Positions 31,256 to 42,538 of a stretch of DNA of 64,000 nt are shown piece after piece. The notes under the pieces are model-generated. The model worked only from the letters and a program-made list of their open reading frames with translations. It had not been told where the DNA came from and searched no databases. Each line of letters starts with the position of its first letter. The first letter of the stretch is position 1. The translations under genes were made by a program, and so were the position numbers. The stretch is from Closterium sp. Naga37s-1 (lineage: Eukaryota; Streptophyta; Zygnematophyceae; Desmidiales; Closteriaceae), in contig CANJKZ010000777.1 in NCBI GenBank assembly GCA_947471745.1, positions 124,001-188,000 on the forward strand, read 5' to 3'.

Positions 31256-33790
31256 GGAGATAAGAGACATTAGGTGCGTCGGGAGCAAGGCTCTAGAACT
31301 CAGGGTTTTACCTTAGTAGGGAAGGACGGAATGGAATGGAGGAACTATATACCGTCACCTACTATTGTGGGGGAGGTTCCCAAGAAGAGAACAATGAAAG
31401 AAGTATCAGATGCGCGTAAGAATCGAGTGAGCAATAAGTTGCACAGTGATTGTCGCAAGAAATCATCAGTAGCGATGAGGCGCCATCCATCTCGTATGAG
31501 AACCTAAATAAAACCCTTTGGCAGTCGTTCGAGGATGTTAAATTTATCCGACGACCGAGCACGTAAGTGATGAAGTCGGGAAGTTATGGTAGCTAACCAT
31601 AGTTGTTGAATTGAGCATAATGTCAACATTGTGCAATAACATCACGTCACTTCGATGTAGGGCGGGCCTTTCGCAGCATGACTACATGACTAAGTCGTAT
31701 TTACCGTAGATCACGGTCGATGACGTATTGCTCACGTTAATATGTTGATGCACTGGTTGCATGGTATGCAAACGATGTTGCCTCGAGTATTAAGGCTGAA
31801 GACTAGTGGCATGTTGCTGCAAAGGAGTTGTGAAGCACATACCAAACTTTGACGCATTTCCAATGTGTACAATGCATACAGCTTGTGTAACCAGCTTACA
31901 ATCCGGTGCCCTTGATAGGGCATTCGTTGTCAATTAACAGCAAAACATGCAGTATCGAATTTAGCGCCTCTGTAAATACGGTAGCACTATGTGTTCAAGG
32001 TTCAATAGATGCAGGAGCCATGAAAAGGGGAACCAACGGTTAGTACGCAATGGAAAAACCATGCTATACGATATGGGAAATTTTATGAAACGTGAGCCAT
32101 TACGACATGGAATATCATCAGTGAAGTGGGTGTGTGAGGGCAAGCAACCCGCCTCTCGATGAGATCCACCTTTTGTATAGACCAAAAGGTCCGAATCACA
32201 TCAGCTATAAGGTTAGATGTGCGCATAGAAGCGACAACCAACCAAATATTTCCAATCCATCCTCCAGCATTATGCTCGTAACGTGCATGCTCAAGACACG
32301 AGTTTGTGTTAACGAAAGTGCAATGATGTTGACAGATCGCACGCCAGATCGATATCCTTCCCCTTTTGGTGGTGTGACTTCATAAAAAGACGAAAGACTT
32401 CAAGGTGAGGGGCTGTGAAATGGTCAATCCAAATGGGGTATACACATCACAACGAGTCCGAATAAATCAAGTACGTGTGCGCTATCCACATGGACTTTCA
32501 TGTCCTGGTGGGTTTTTCTACAATGAATGTTCATGTATGATATGTGAATGTAAGAGGATCCTTGTGCATGTATCCAAGCGTGCTGTAAAAAAAAACGGCT
32601 TGTGGCTCCCAACAAGAGCCTTCAATTAGCACATGGATATGGTCACACCAAGACGCTGGCATGGCTTGTCATACCGCGAAAGACTATGTCGTATACTGGA
32701 AATTGCTCCGAAATGCAGACCTTGCTAAAACCGAACGCTGAAAATCAGGGATTGAACATAAAAACGTTGAAAGTTCGACAATGATGACGCGTTTACGATA
32801 GGTCTCAAGGCGATGAGAATAGTTTTTTTTTTTTTTTTTTTTTGGAGTCGACAACTTTCTGTATAGCGCCAACTGAATGACAACAAGTACTCGACAATTG
32901 CGTAAACGATGTGCGCGTTTGCGTCACAGTCAGCCGAATCACTTCAGCGCCATAATTATGAGGAGTGGTGGTACGTCCGAGCGATAGCTTAGGAAGGGAG
33001 TGTTACCATTTACGGAAAAACACATCATAATGTTGAAATGGCAGCAAGGGTTGAATTGAACTCGACCACGTAGTTTTGGCAATTTCTGCATTAAGGCGCC
33101 GAATAATTGAGAGATATGGTACCGTAGATGGCAAAATTACTTTGGAAATGCCTCATTATCATGGCCCTCAGGGTACCCGTACCCCCCCCCCCCTCCCCCC
33201 CCCCCCCCTTTTTTTTTTTTTTTTTTTTTTGGATGCGCGGTGATATCACCAGTTTTCAGCGTAAGTACGCATATGCTCGACAACAAAGTCGACACTATTG
33301 TCCAACCATTACAAGTTAGCGATTTAGCCAGCAGAAAAATCCATCGCCGTAATTGAAACGGGTGTGCGTCCCAATAGAAGGTACGGTAGAAGCGTGTTAA
33401 GTGCTTCACATCCCATAATAGGGGAAGAACGCGTTACTAATTATTATGAGGCGTACAAATCCGGCATACCGCAATTAATTCAGACATAATGATGCACGCG
33501 GACGGCCTCTTATGCTGCACGACACAATACTGCAAGTGTCATGCTCTGGCCCTTACACTGAATCATAATCTTCTTTGGGCCTTGTCTTTTTTTTTTTTTT
33601 TTTTTTTAAGGCCATAATCTTATAGGCCACCACAATCTTTTAACACCAAATCAAGAGTTACACCAGTAACTGCAATTTCAGTTTGCACATAGCAGCGAGG
33701 GCAACTTCTCGTCCCTCATAGCTGTGGTAGCTGCTGTGTCGTCAGGCAGAGCAGCACCATCTCGATCTCGATAGCACCAGCAAATCACGC
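31256..33790. other. AT-richer region with homopolymer tracts, no gene seen
   Basis: About 2.5 kb, less GC-rich than the rest of the window, and without a frame that shows a domain. T-runs occur at about 32823-32843, 33210-33231 (directly after a C-rich run, 33181-33209) and 33588-33607. I found no rRNA, tRNA or organellar gene. It lies between the two copies of the 154-bp repeat. Confidence 0.5.
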
Positions 33791-33799
33791 CACAGCAGA

Positions 33800-34625
33800 T
33801 GCGCTATTGAGGCAGCAGCAGCGACCGCACGCTAGCAGCGGCGATCGTGCACCAGCAATGGCGATCGCAGGCCAGCAAAGGCGATCGCGCGCCAGCAGCG
33901 CAGATCGTGCCCAGCAGCAGCAATCACGGAGTAGCTGCAGCGAACGCGAAGTAGCAGCGGCGATCGGGCAGCCGTAGCAGAAGCGATCGCGCAGCAGCAG
34001 AAGCGACCGCACAGGAACAGCGATCGCGCGGCAGCCGCAGCAGCAGCGATCGCACAGCAGTGGCGATCGCACAGCAGCAGCGATCGCACAGCAGCAGCGA
34101 TCGCGAAGCAGGAGCAGCAGCGATTGCGCGGCAGCAGCAGCAGCAGCAGCGATCGCACAGCAGCGGCGATCGCACAGCAGCAGCGATCGCGAAGTAGCAG
34201 CAGCAGCAATCGCACAGTAGCAGCAACAGCGCACAGCAGCGGCAACATTGATCGCACAGCAGCAGCAGCAGCGGCGATCTCGCAGCTCCAGCAAGATTCG
34301 TGCGCAGCAGCAGTAGCGATCATGCATCAGCAGCAGATAACAGGATAGCAGTAGCGATAGGACACCCGCAACTGCAGCGGTCTTGCCACATGCCACCGTG
34401 AGTTTGTTCCAACCGCAACAGCAGCAGCCGTTGTCTCGCCATGCGCAGCGTAAGCAGCAGCGGCTCGTCTCATAGCAGCAGCAACCGTCCCGGCAGCAGC
34501 AGCAGTCATAGTCGCTGCAGCAGCATCGCCAGCTCCAAGAGGTCGCAACGACCGCAGCCGCCGAAACGAACACCTCCTATGCAGCAGTATCGAGGAAGAT
34601 CGCCACTGGTAGAAGCAGCGGCAAT
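33800..34625. repeat. CAG/GATCGC compound repeat
   Basis: Degenerate array of 'gcgatcgcacagcagcagca'-type units with CAG microsatellite stretches. The minus-strand Cys-rich and plus-strand Ser/Gln-rich frames are products of the repeat. Confidence 0.85.
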
Positions 34626-34840
34626 ATGTTCCGCGCAGTATGTTGCACGTAGATGTATCAGCAGTGTATATTATGATTTTGCCATACAAAAAACGATTTT
34701 TGTACTTGCAATTGCAGAAACTTCCAGCAGATATCGCTTCATTCGTAGAAGCAGCATGTACGAAGTTCTCGTCATGTACGAGGTAGCAGCAATGGCGGGC
34801 GAGTTAGTCTAGGAGGGTGGAAAAGTTCCCTAGGTGTGCT

Positions 34841-34994
34841 GTTCTAGATTCAGATCTAGAAATGATTCGACTAGGTGGCAGGTCTGTGGACCTGCCACGA
34901 GATAAGGAGCAGATGACTCCTTACTGCATAATCCTTTACAAGTCTTGTCATAATCTTTAAATTTTGAAAATTGTATTTAAAAATTTTACATATT
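34841..34994. repeat. 154-bp dispersed repeat, copy 2
   Basis: Identical to 31061-31214. The flanks differ on both sides, apart from a short 'ggagggtgg' about 20 bp upstream. Confidence 0.95.
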
Positions 34995-35002
34995 GCAAGC
35001 CG

Positions 35003-35033
35003 CGGCCATCAAGATTAGTAATCTTGATGGCCT
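35003..35033. repeat. Perfect hairpin (GGCCATCAAGATT stem)
   Basis: A 13-bp perfect stem, GGCCATCAAGATT against AATCTTGATGGCC, with loop AGT, just right of the 154-bp repeat. A related 'aagattactaatc' is at about 35272. Confidence 0.8.
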
Positions 35034-35940
35034 CGGAAGTGTGTTACCCGATTCATTGACACGGAAGTTCGAGCGACCCCAACAGTTGTCCACAATCGTC
35101 GCGATTGGTTGGGTGGATCCGTGCGAAACTCTGCAGCCCTGGTCCTAACACCAGGCAGACTCCGAATACTCACCTTGACGCCCACAGCCCCGCAATTTGG
35201 GACTTTTGAAGTTCAATCACCGAGGAAAGCCCGGGAGAAGGGGCAACACACCTAGACCACTCACTCCAAGCAAGATTACTAATCAGGCCTTTGACCACTC
35301 ACTCCTATACGCCCTCCGAAATGCGGAATGGAGAGACGAGCGATACATATAGGGCTACGACCAGGTTTACTAAAATCGCGAAGATACCCTCGACGGTGAG
35401 GAAGGTCTCAATGGTGACGTACATGTGACGCATCAATGTCTTCTCGGCGCCCAGCAACAGGCATAACTAGACGACATCGTAGGTGTGTACTGCTGCGGCA
35501 GGCATGACGCGATACCCAGAAAGCCTAGGGCGTGTGGGCGGGGAAAGTGCTTTGCCATTGTATACCACCACCAGACCGTTCTCATCGTCCCCCCGCTCTC
35601 ATGCCGTTTGCATTCGGCTCGTCGCACACCGACGCTCGTCGCTCAACCAACCCCCGCGCTCACCTGCGATCTTAGGGAACCCGCGCTCACGGCTCGTCCG
35701 CGCTCGAAATCTCATACGCGCTCCTCGCTCATCCGCGCGCGAAATGTCATACGCGCCCGTCGCTCATCCGCGCCCGAAATCTCATCCGCGCACCTCGCGC
35801 ATCCGCGCTCGTCTCTCATCCGGTCTGGCCCACAATCCGCGCTCGTCTCTCATCCGGACTGGCCCACAATCCGCGCTCGTCTCTCATCCGCTGTCGTATT
35901 AGGTGCGGGCTCGTCTCTCACTGCATGTGTGCGCCCTGTG
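35034..35940. other. Spacer with short repeats, no gene seen
   Basis: 35640-35900 is a degenerate array of 'ccgcgctcgtctctcatccg' units, with the 30-bp form including 'ggcccacaat' near-perfect at about 35827-35890. No supported gene. Confidence 0.55.
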
Positions 35941-35944
35941 AATT

Positions 35945-36200
35945 CACGAGCCCGCACCTAGACTGCATGTGGGCTATGCCGCCTGCATGTGCGCTATGCG
36001 ACTTCATGCGCGCCATGCGACTGCATGGCCGCAATGCGACTGCATGCGCGCCATGCGACTGCATGCGCGCCATGCGACTGCATGTGCGCCATGCGACTGC
36101 ATGCGCGCCATGCGACTGCATGGCCGCAATGCGACTGCATGTGCGCCATGCGACTGCATCTGCACCATGCGACTGCATGTGCGCCATGCGACTGCGGAAG
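35945..36200. repeat. 19-bp satellite A (GCATGCGCGCCATGCGACT)
   Basis: About 13 units of 19 bp with small variants (ggccgcaatgc, tgtgcgccatgc). It has the same period as, and shares 'GCCATGC' with, the larger satellite starting about 280 bp further right. Confidence 0.9.
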
Positions 36201-36479
36201 ACTGCAGTCCGCGCGCTCTACAACTGCATGCGCCTCCACCCCTCTTGCCCTTCGCGCGTCCGCGTTGCTCTCTCCCTCCGTCTCTTCCTCCGCTCTCCCC
36301 TCTGCCCCTCCCTCTCCTCCCTGTAGATGAACGACAGGCTCCAACGTCACAGCGCCCACGCGCCGCTCCACCCGCCGGGTCAGCGCCCCCCCCGCTCACC
36401 AGGCAGCGCCTTGCGCTCTGCTGGCCGCGTGGACAGCACCGGCGAGCATGCTGCACGCGGAGCAGGTGAGCGTGCAGTT

Positions 36480-39300
36480 CCCCCCTTGCCCATGCCTATC
36501 CCCCTTGCCCATGCCTATCCCCCTTGCCCATGCCTATCCCCCTTGCCCATGCCTTTCCCCCTTGCCCATGCCTTTCCCCTTGCCCATGCCTTTCCGCCTT
36601 GCCCATGCCTTTCCCCCTTGCCCATGCCTTTCCCCAATGCCCGTCCCTTTCCCCCTTGCCCATGCCTTTCCCCCTTGCCCATGCCTTTCCGCCTTGCCCA
36701 TGCCTTTCCCCCTTGCCCATGCCTTTCCGCCTTGCCCATGCCTATCCGCCTTGCCCATGCCTATCCGCCTTGCCCATGCCTATCCCCCTTGCCCATGCCT
36801 TTCCCCCTAGCCCATGCCTTTCCCCCTTGCCCATGCCTTTCCCCATTGCCGGTCCCTTTCCCCCTTTGCCCATGCCTATCCGCCTTGCCCATTCCTTTCC
36901 GCCTTGCCCATGCCGTTCCCCCTTGTCCATGCCTTTCCCCCTTGCCCGTCCCTTTCCCCCTTGCCCATGCCTTTCCCCCTTGCCCATGCCTTTCCCCCTT
37001 GCCCATGCCTTTCCGCCTTGCCCGTCCCTTTCCCCCTTTGCCCATGCCTATCCGCCTTGCCCATGCCTATCCCCCTTGCCCATGCCTTTCCCCCTTGCCC
37101 ATGCCTATCCCCCTTGCCCATGCCTTTCCCCCTAGCCCATGCCTTTCCCCCTTGCCCATGCCTTTCCCCATTGCCGGTCCCTTTCCCCCTTTTGCCCATG
37201 CCTATCCGCCTTGCCCATTCCTTTCCGCCTTGCCCATGCCGTTCCCCCTTGTCCATGCCTTTCCCCCTTGCCCGTCCCTTTCCCCCTTGCCCATGCCTTT
37301 CCCCCTTGCCCATGCCTTTCCCCCTTGCCCATGCCTTTCCGCCTTGCCCGTCCCTTTCCCCCTTTGCCCATGCCTATCCGCCTTGCCCATGCCTATCCGC
37401 CTTGCCCATGCCTATCCCCCTTGCCCATGCCTTTCCCCCTAGCCCATGCCTTTCCCCCTTGCCCATGCCTTTCCCCCCTTGCCCATGCCTTTCCCCATTG
37501 CCCGTCCCTTTCCCCCTTTGCCCATGCCTATCCGCCTTGCCCATTCCTTTCCCCCTTGCCCATGCCTTTCCCCCTTGCCCATGCCTTTCCCCAATGCCCG
37601 TCCCTTTCCCCCTTGCCCATGCCTTTCCCCCTTGCCCATGCCTTTCCGCCTTGCCCATGCCTTTCCGCCTTGCCCATGCCTTTCCCCCTTGCCCATGCCT
37701 TTCCCCCTTGCCCATGCCTATCCGTCTTGCCCATGCCTATCCGCCTTGCCCATGCCTATCCGCCTTGCCCATGCCTATCCCCCTTGCCCATGCCTACCCC
37801 CCTTGCCCATGCCTTTCCCCCTAGCCCATGCCTATCCCCCTTGCCCATGCCTTTCCCCCTAGCCCATGCCTTTCCCCCTTGCCCATGCCTTTCCGCCTTG
37901 CCCGTCCCTTTCCCCCTTTGCCCATGCCTATCCGCCTTGCCCATGCCTTTCCCCCTTGCCCATGCCTTTCCCCCTTGCCCATGCCTATCCCCCTTGCCCA
38001 TGCCTTTCCCCCTAGCCCATGCCTTTCCCCCTTGCCCATGCCTTTCCCCATTGCCGGTCCCTTTCCCCCTTTGCCCATGCCTATCCGCCTTGCCCATTCC
38101 TTTCCGCCTTGCCCATGCCGTTCCCCCTTGTCCATGCCTTTCCCCCTTGCCCGTCCCTTTCCCCCTTGCCCATGCCTTTCCCCCTTGCCCATGCCTTTCC
38201 CCCTTGCCCATGCCTTTCCGCCTTGCCCGTCCCTTTCCCCCTTTGCCCATGCCTATCCGCCTTGCCCATGCCTATCCGCCTTGCCCATGCCTTCCCCCCT
38301 TGCCCATGCCTATCCCCCTTGCCCATGCCTTTCCCCCTAGCCCATGCCTTTCCCCCTTGCCCATGCCTTTCCCCATTGCCGGTCCCTTTCCCCCTTTGCC
38401 CATGCCTATCCGCCTTGCCCATTCCTTTCCGCCTTGCCCATGCCGTTCCCCCTTGTCCATGCCTTTCCCCCTTGCCCGTCCCTTTCCCCCTTGCCCATGC
38501 CTTTCCCCCTTGCCCATGCCTTTCCCCCTTACCCATGCCTTTCCGCCTTGCCCGTCCCTTTCCCCCTTTGCCCATGCCTATCCGCCTTGCCCATGCCTAT
38601 CCGCCTTGCCCATGCCTATCCCCCTTGCCCATGCCTTTCCCCCTAGCCCATGCCTTTCCCCCTTGCCCATGCCTTTCCCCCCTTGCCCATGCCTTTCCCC
38701 ATTGCCCGTCCCTTTCCCCCTTTGCCCATGCCTATCCGCCTTGCCCATTCCTTTCCCCCTTGCCCATGCCTTTCCCCCTTGCCCATGCCTTTCCCCAATG
38801 CCCGTCCCTTTCCCCCTTGCCCATGCCTTTCCCCCTTGCCCATGCCTTTCCGCCTTGCCCATGCCTTTCCGCCTTGCCCATGCCTTTCCCCCTTGCCCAT
38901 GCCTTTCCCCCTTGCCCATGCCTATCCGTCTTGCCCATGCCTATCCGCCTTGCCCATGCCTATCCGCCTTGCCCATGCCTATCCCCCTTGCCCATGCCTA
39001 CCCCCCTTGCCCATGCCTTTCCCCCTAGCCCATGCCTTTCCCCCTTGCCCATGCCTTTCCCCCTTGCCCATGCCTTTCCCCCTTGCCCATGCCTTTCCCC
39101 CTTGCCCATGCCTATCCCCCTTGCCCATGCCTTTCCCCCCTTGCCCATGCCTATCCCCCTTGCCCATGCCTATCCCCCTTGCCCATGCCTATCCCCCTTG
39201 CCCATGCCTTTCCCCCTTGCCCATGCCTTTCCCCCTTGCCCATGCCTTTCCCCCTTGCCCATGCCTTTCCGCCTTGCCCATGCCTTTCCCCCATTGCTCA
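36480..39300. repeat. 19-bp satellite B (CCATGCCTTTCCCCCTTGC) with higher-order repeats
   Basis: About 148 units of 19-20 bp with ordered variants (ctatccgcc, ctttccgcc, cgtccctttcc, cctagcc). A block of variants at 37374-37715 returns at 38578-38919, a higher-order period of 1204 bp; shorter repeat blocks recur inside. Because 19 is not a multiple of 3 and the unit lacks stops, frames stay open on both strands; none is a gene. The array ends about 35 bp left of a reductase-like exon. Confidence 0.95.
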
Positions 39301-39333
39301 CCTCCTCCCCTCCCCTCCCTCTTCCGTGGGCAG

Positions 39334-39909
39334 CTACGTTGACGGAGAGCCAACGGACGGTGTGCAGCGTTTCTTCAAGTGGATGCTGCTGCTGCAGAGG
39401 TAGAGGTAAGCAGCGGTGGAGAGGCTAGGTGCAGCGCGTGCGTGTTGCCCTTCATGACTGGTTCATGCTGTGCCGTTAACCTGCCACCACCCCTCTGTTC
39501 ATACCTCAGTCCCCAGCCGTCCCATGCGCTTTGCCGTGTTTGGGCTGGGCAATCAGCAGTACGAGCACTTCAACCTGGTATGCCCGTGTCATGCTCCACC
39601 GTTGGCTCGGCTGCCATTCCACCCAACACGCCGTGAAGCTGTTCAGCACCATGCTTTGTTGTCTCGTCCTTCAACGTCACCGCTCGCATGGCTGCTCCCC
39701 CATCCATCCTCATCGCCATACGTCCGTCCACCTCCCTCTCCACTTCCGTTCCATTCCCCCTTCCTACCCGTACCACTCAGATTTCATCTTTTGCCTTCCC
39801 ATCACCTCCTGTTCCAACGCTCTCTTTTCCCTGCCCATCCCCTTCGCTGTGTGTGTGTGTGTGCGCGCGCAGATGGGCAACATGCTTGACACGCGCCTCG
39901 CTGCTCTAG
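39334..39909 (+). pseudogene. Fragment of an NADPH–cytochrome P450 reductase-like gene (flavodoxin domain)
   Basis: Three exons with matching phases: 39334-39399 'YVDGEPTDGVQRFFKWM', 39517-39577 'MRFAVFGLGNQQYEHFNL' and 39873-39909 'MGNMLDTRLAALG'. They align in order with the FMN-binding part of P450 reductase ('TYGDGEPTD', 'VFGLGNRQYEHFN'), an ER-anchored enzyme passing electrons from NADPH to P450s. The preceding FMN-loop exon and the following 'GLGDDD' exon are not found. The left side is the 19-bp satellite and the right side repeats, then a gene on the other strand. It is either a truncated remnant or a gene whose other exons lie behind very long introns; I favour the remnant. Splice sites look intact. 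It could also belong to a related diflavin reductase. Confidence 0.7.
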
Positions 39910-40079
39910 GTATGCTGCTATCCCATGATCTCCCTGCCCTCCCTGCCTTCGCTGTACACGGGAGCCCTTGGCCCGTGTGCATGTGAGCTGGTGGGCTACG
40001 TCTCATCGGCACTGATTGGCAAAAGTTCTTGGGTTTCGGCAACCAGGTGCAGGGCAGGGATGGAGGAAGGACATGGTCC

Positions 40080-40290
40080 GCCTTCCCCATCCCGTCCTGC
40101 CCCATTCCGTCTTCCCCCATCAGCCTTCCCCCACCAGCCTTCCCCAACCCGCTTTCCCCCACCTACCTGAGACCCATCCGCCTTGGCACAACTGCGTTCC
40201 CCCATCCGCTTTCCCCCATCCGCTTTCCCCCATCCGCTTTCCCCCATCCGCATTAGCGCACATCCGCTTTCCCCCATCCGCTTTCCTCCC
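40080..40290. repeat. 14-bp tandem repeat (CCGCTTTCCCCCAT)
   Basis: About a dozen degenerate units, best preserved at 40200-40290. No gene. Confidence 0.8.
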
Positions 40291-42538
40291 ATCTAAGACT
40301 CTAATTCCCCGCCAAGTTCTGTTTTGCCCTGGAGGGAAGTCGGATTTTGCCCCAAGGGGGAGTTCTGTGAAGCCCCCAGGGGTACTTCTGTTTTGTCAGA
40401 AGTAGAAATTTCTCACCTGCCCCCACGGGGGGACTCTGTTTCCCGCACCTGAAGACTTTCCCTCTCTCCTCTCCTCGTCACCACTTCGTCCCTCCTGTTT
40501 TCCCATCCCAACCGACCAGATTTTGATTTTCAACCCCAGGGCATTCTCTTTCCAACCCTAGAAAATTCTCTTTCCCTCCATGTGAGATTCTAAATCTCGG
40601 GCAAGTTCAGTTTTGCCCCAAAGGGTAATTCTGTCCTGTCCCTATGTTGCCCCCAAGGGGTAATTCTGTTTCCCCCACCCTATTCCATTCCAACCCATCC
40701 TCTCCTTCCTCAGCAACCCATAGTTTGGTGCATCTGCTCATTGCTCCTCGAGCCAGCCCCTCCAGCCATTTAGTGGCCTCCATTTGCCCAGGGCAACTCC
40801 CCACACGCTAGACACTGTAGCACCCCACCCCACCCCACCACACACCACCCCACCTCTCCTCTTGACCCCTCCCATCCCAACTCCCGGTTTCCCGTCCATT
40901 CCCAGGGCGAAGCCCTCACTACAGTACAGCACTGTCGCCTGGGATTATAGGCAGCACTCACCTGCACAGGTGCCATGCCATCGCCCTCGACCCCTGCGCA
41001 TAACAACACCGGTAACAACTCCCCTTCAAGTTGGCCGCCGCGCCAATGCCTGCATGTGTAAAACGCCCACGGTGGGAGGGGGCAATCATATCGCACCAAC
41101 TTGCTGCCTTACGAGCACTGTTGTCGCTGCTTGTTTCATCGCACTCCCCACCCCTCTACCCTCTTGCGCTCATCACTCTGTTCCATCCACAACTCCCAAG
41201 TCCGTTCCCGCTCATGAGCTCTCCGCAATCATTTCTTCCATCTTGTCAAATCAAACTTGCTCTGCTTCCATCGGACTCAATAGTTTCACATAAACTTACC
41301 CATTGATATGCTCAGTGCCACCACCCCATTCTTCCACTTTATTCTCCTAACCATTATCCCCTCACCTATCTCATTCCGTGACCACACCGTACCTACTCCA
41401 AACTCACCCCGCATCTCACATCTCATTCCCCACAAATTCGGGTTCCCAACACACCCACTCTGATATCGCATGCTCTTGCCCACTCTTATTGCTCCACTAC
41501 GATCCCCCCCTCCCACAATACCTGATTTCTCCAGTCCTATGCTGCCTTTTCACCCACTCCTGTGTACAGGCCCTGTTGACGGCATTGTTTCGGTGCATGC
41601 GTTCGCCTCATAGATGCTAATGGATCAACCTACCAAACTATTCCAACAATGCAACTTCATTTGTGAATTATACGGAAGGGAGATTATATGAGAATGGTAT
41701 GGGTTGTGAAAGCAAACCCTAACACCGACATTGTCAAAACAAACAATCAGAGTTCAGAGTAAATATCACACATGCCGTGCCATTATTAGATGACAATGAT
41801 GTTGTGAAGTTAGCAACCGCAAAAGCAGGAGGCTACGCAACCACTTGAGGTTTCTGGGAGGTCCTTCAGTTCATGTTATGCCTCAACTAATTTGGGTTGT
41901 GGACCTGTTTATAGTACGCTACCGTACGTCTTTAGGAGAAGCAACGTTTAGAGAGTGCTGACCAAAGCATCTGCTGCAAGCCGTTTGACGAAGTATGAAA
42001 TATAAAGTATGAGGTGAAGATGGGGTTGGGGACAAACTTGGGAGACGGGGGCATCAGCCAAGAAACCCGGACCTGTGACATCTTTTTGTCAGAGACCAGA
42101 AGGCACGGGTGGGAGAGGGGATGGGGGAGGTGGGGGGGTAAGGATGTCATTGAAGGTGTAGGTGGCACGATCTTGCAGTCGTATAGTACAAAAAGGAAGG
42201 CAACATCACTAAAAAAAAATGACATCCTATAGGAGTGTGGCGGACCGGTCATGTAAAACAGCAAGTATATGATTGGGCCGTAAAGTACCCTAGGGTATGG
42301 GGCTGATTGGGCGCATACCGTATTGGAGACGCCAGGTTGTGCGTGTTACAATCCACCTTTACGTGTGAGACCTCTGCTTGCCAAGAGCGTTAGCGTAGGT
42401 TGGTTGGCCTTTCTCCTGTGGGTTGGTAACAGAAAGCAGAAATGCACAGATTTGGCAAACAAGCAAAAAAAGGACATAAGCGCAGGGTGGATGCGGCTGC
42501 TGAAGCACGAGCAGGAATTTAGGGACAAGCAAGTATGT
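40291..42538. other. Spacer, no supported gene
   Basis: 40300-40680 has repeated 'gccccaagggg' and 'aattctgtttc' motifs, two loosely similar halves (about 40300-40400 and 40590-40680). The rest is mixed sequence with no frame that shows a domain; 42190-42240 has an A-rich tract. Confidence 0.45.

Noticed and set aside
33785-34573. Cys-rich 262-codon minus-strand frame
   Set aside because: It is the translation of a CAG/GATCGC repeat; the cysteines come from the repeat.
31061-34994. 154-bp repeats as LTRs of a retrotransposon
   Set aside because: They lack TG...CA ends, a primer-binding site, a clear target duplication and any reverse transcriptase or gag remnant between them.
30840-35030. 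Insertion of organelle DNA
   Set aside because: The hairpins and AT-richer composition suggested it, but I could find no organellar gene, rRNA or tRNA in the stretch.
35945-36200. Regular short palindrome-like units as a CRISPR array
   Set aside because: The 19-bp units are contiguous; no spacers and no cas genes.
36327-39428. Many long plus- and minus-strand frames, up to 629 codons
   Set aside because: They are 19-residue translations of the 19-bp satellite, open on both strands.
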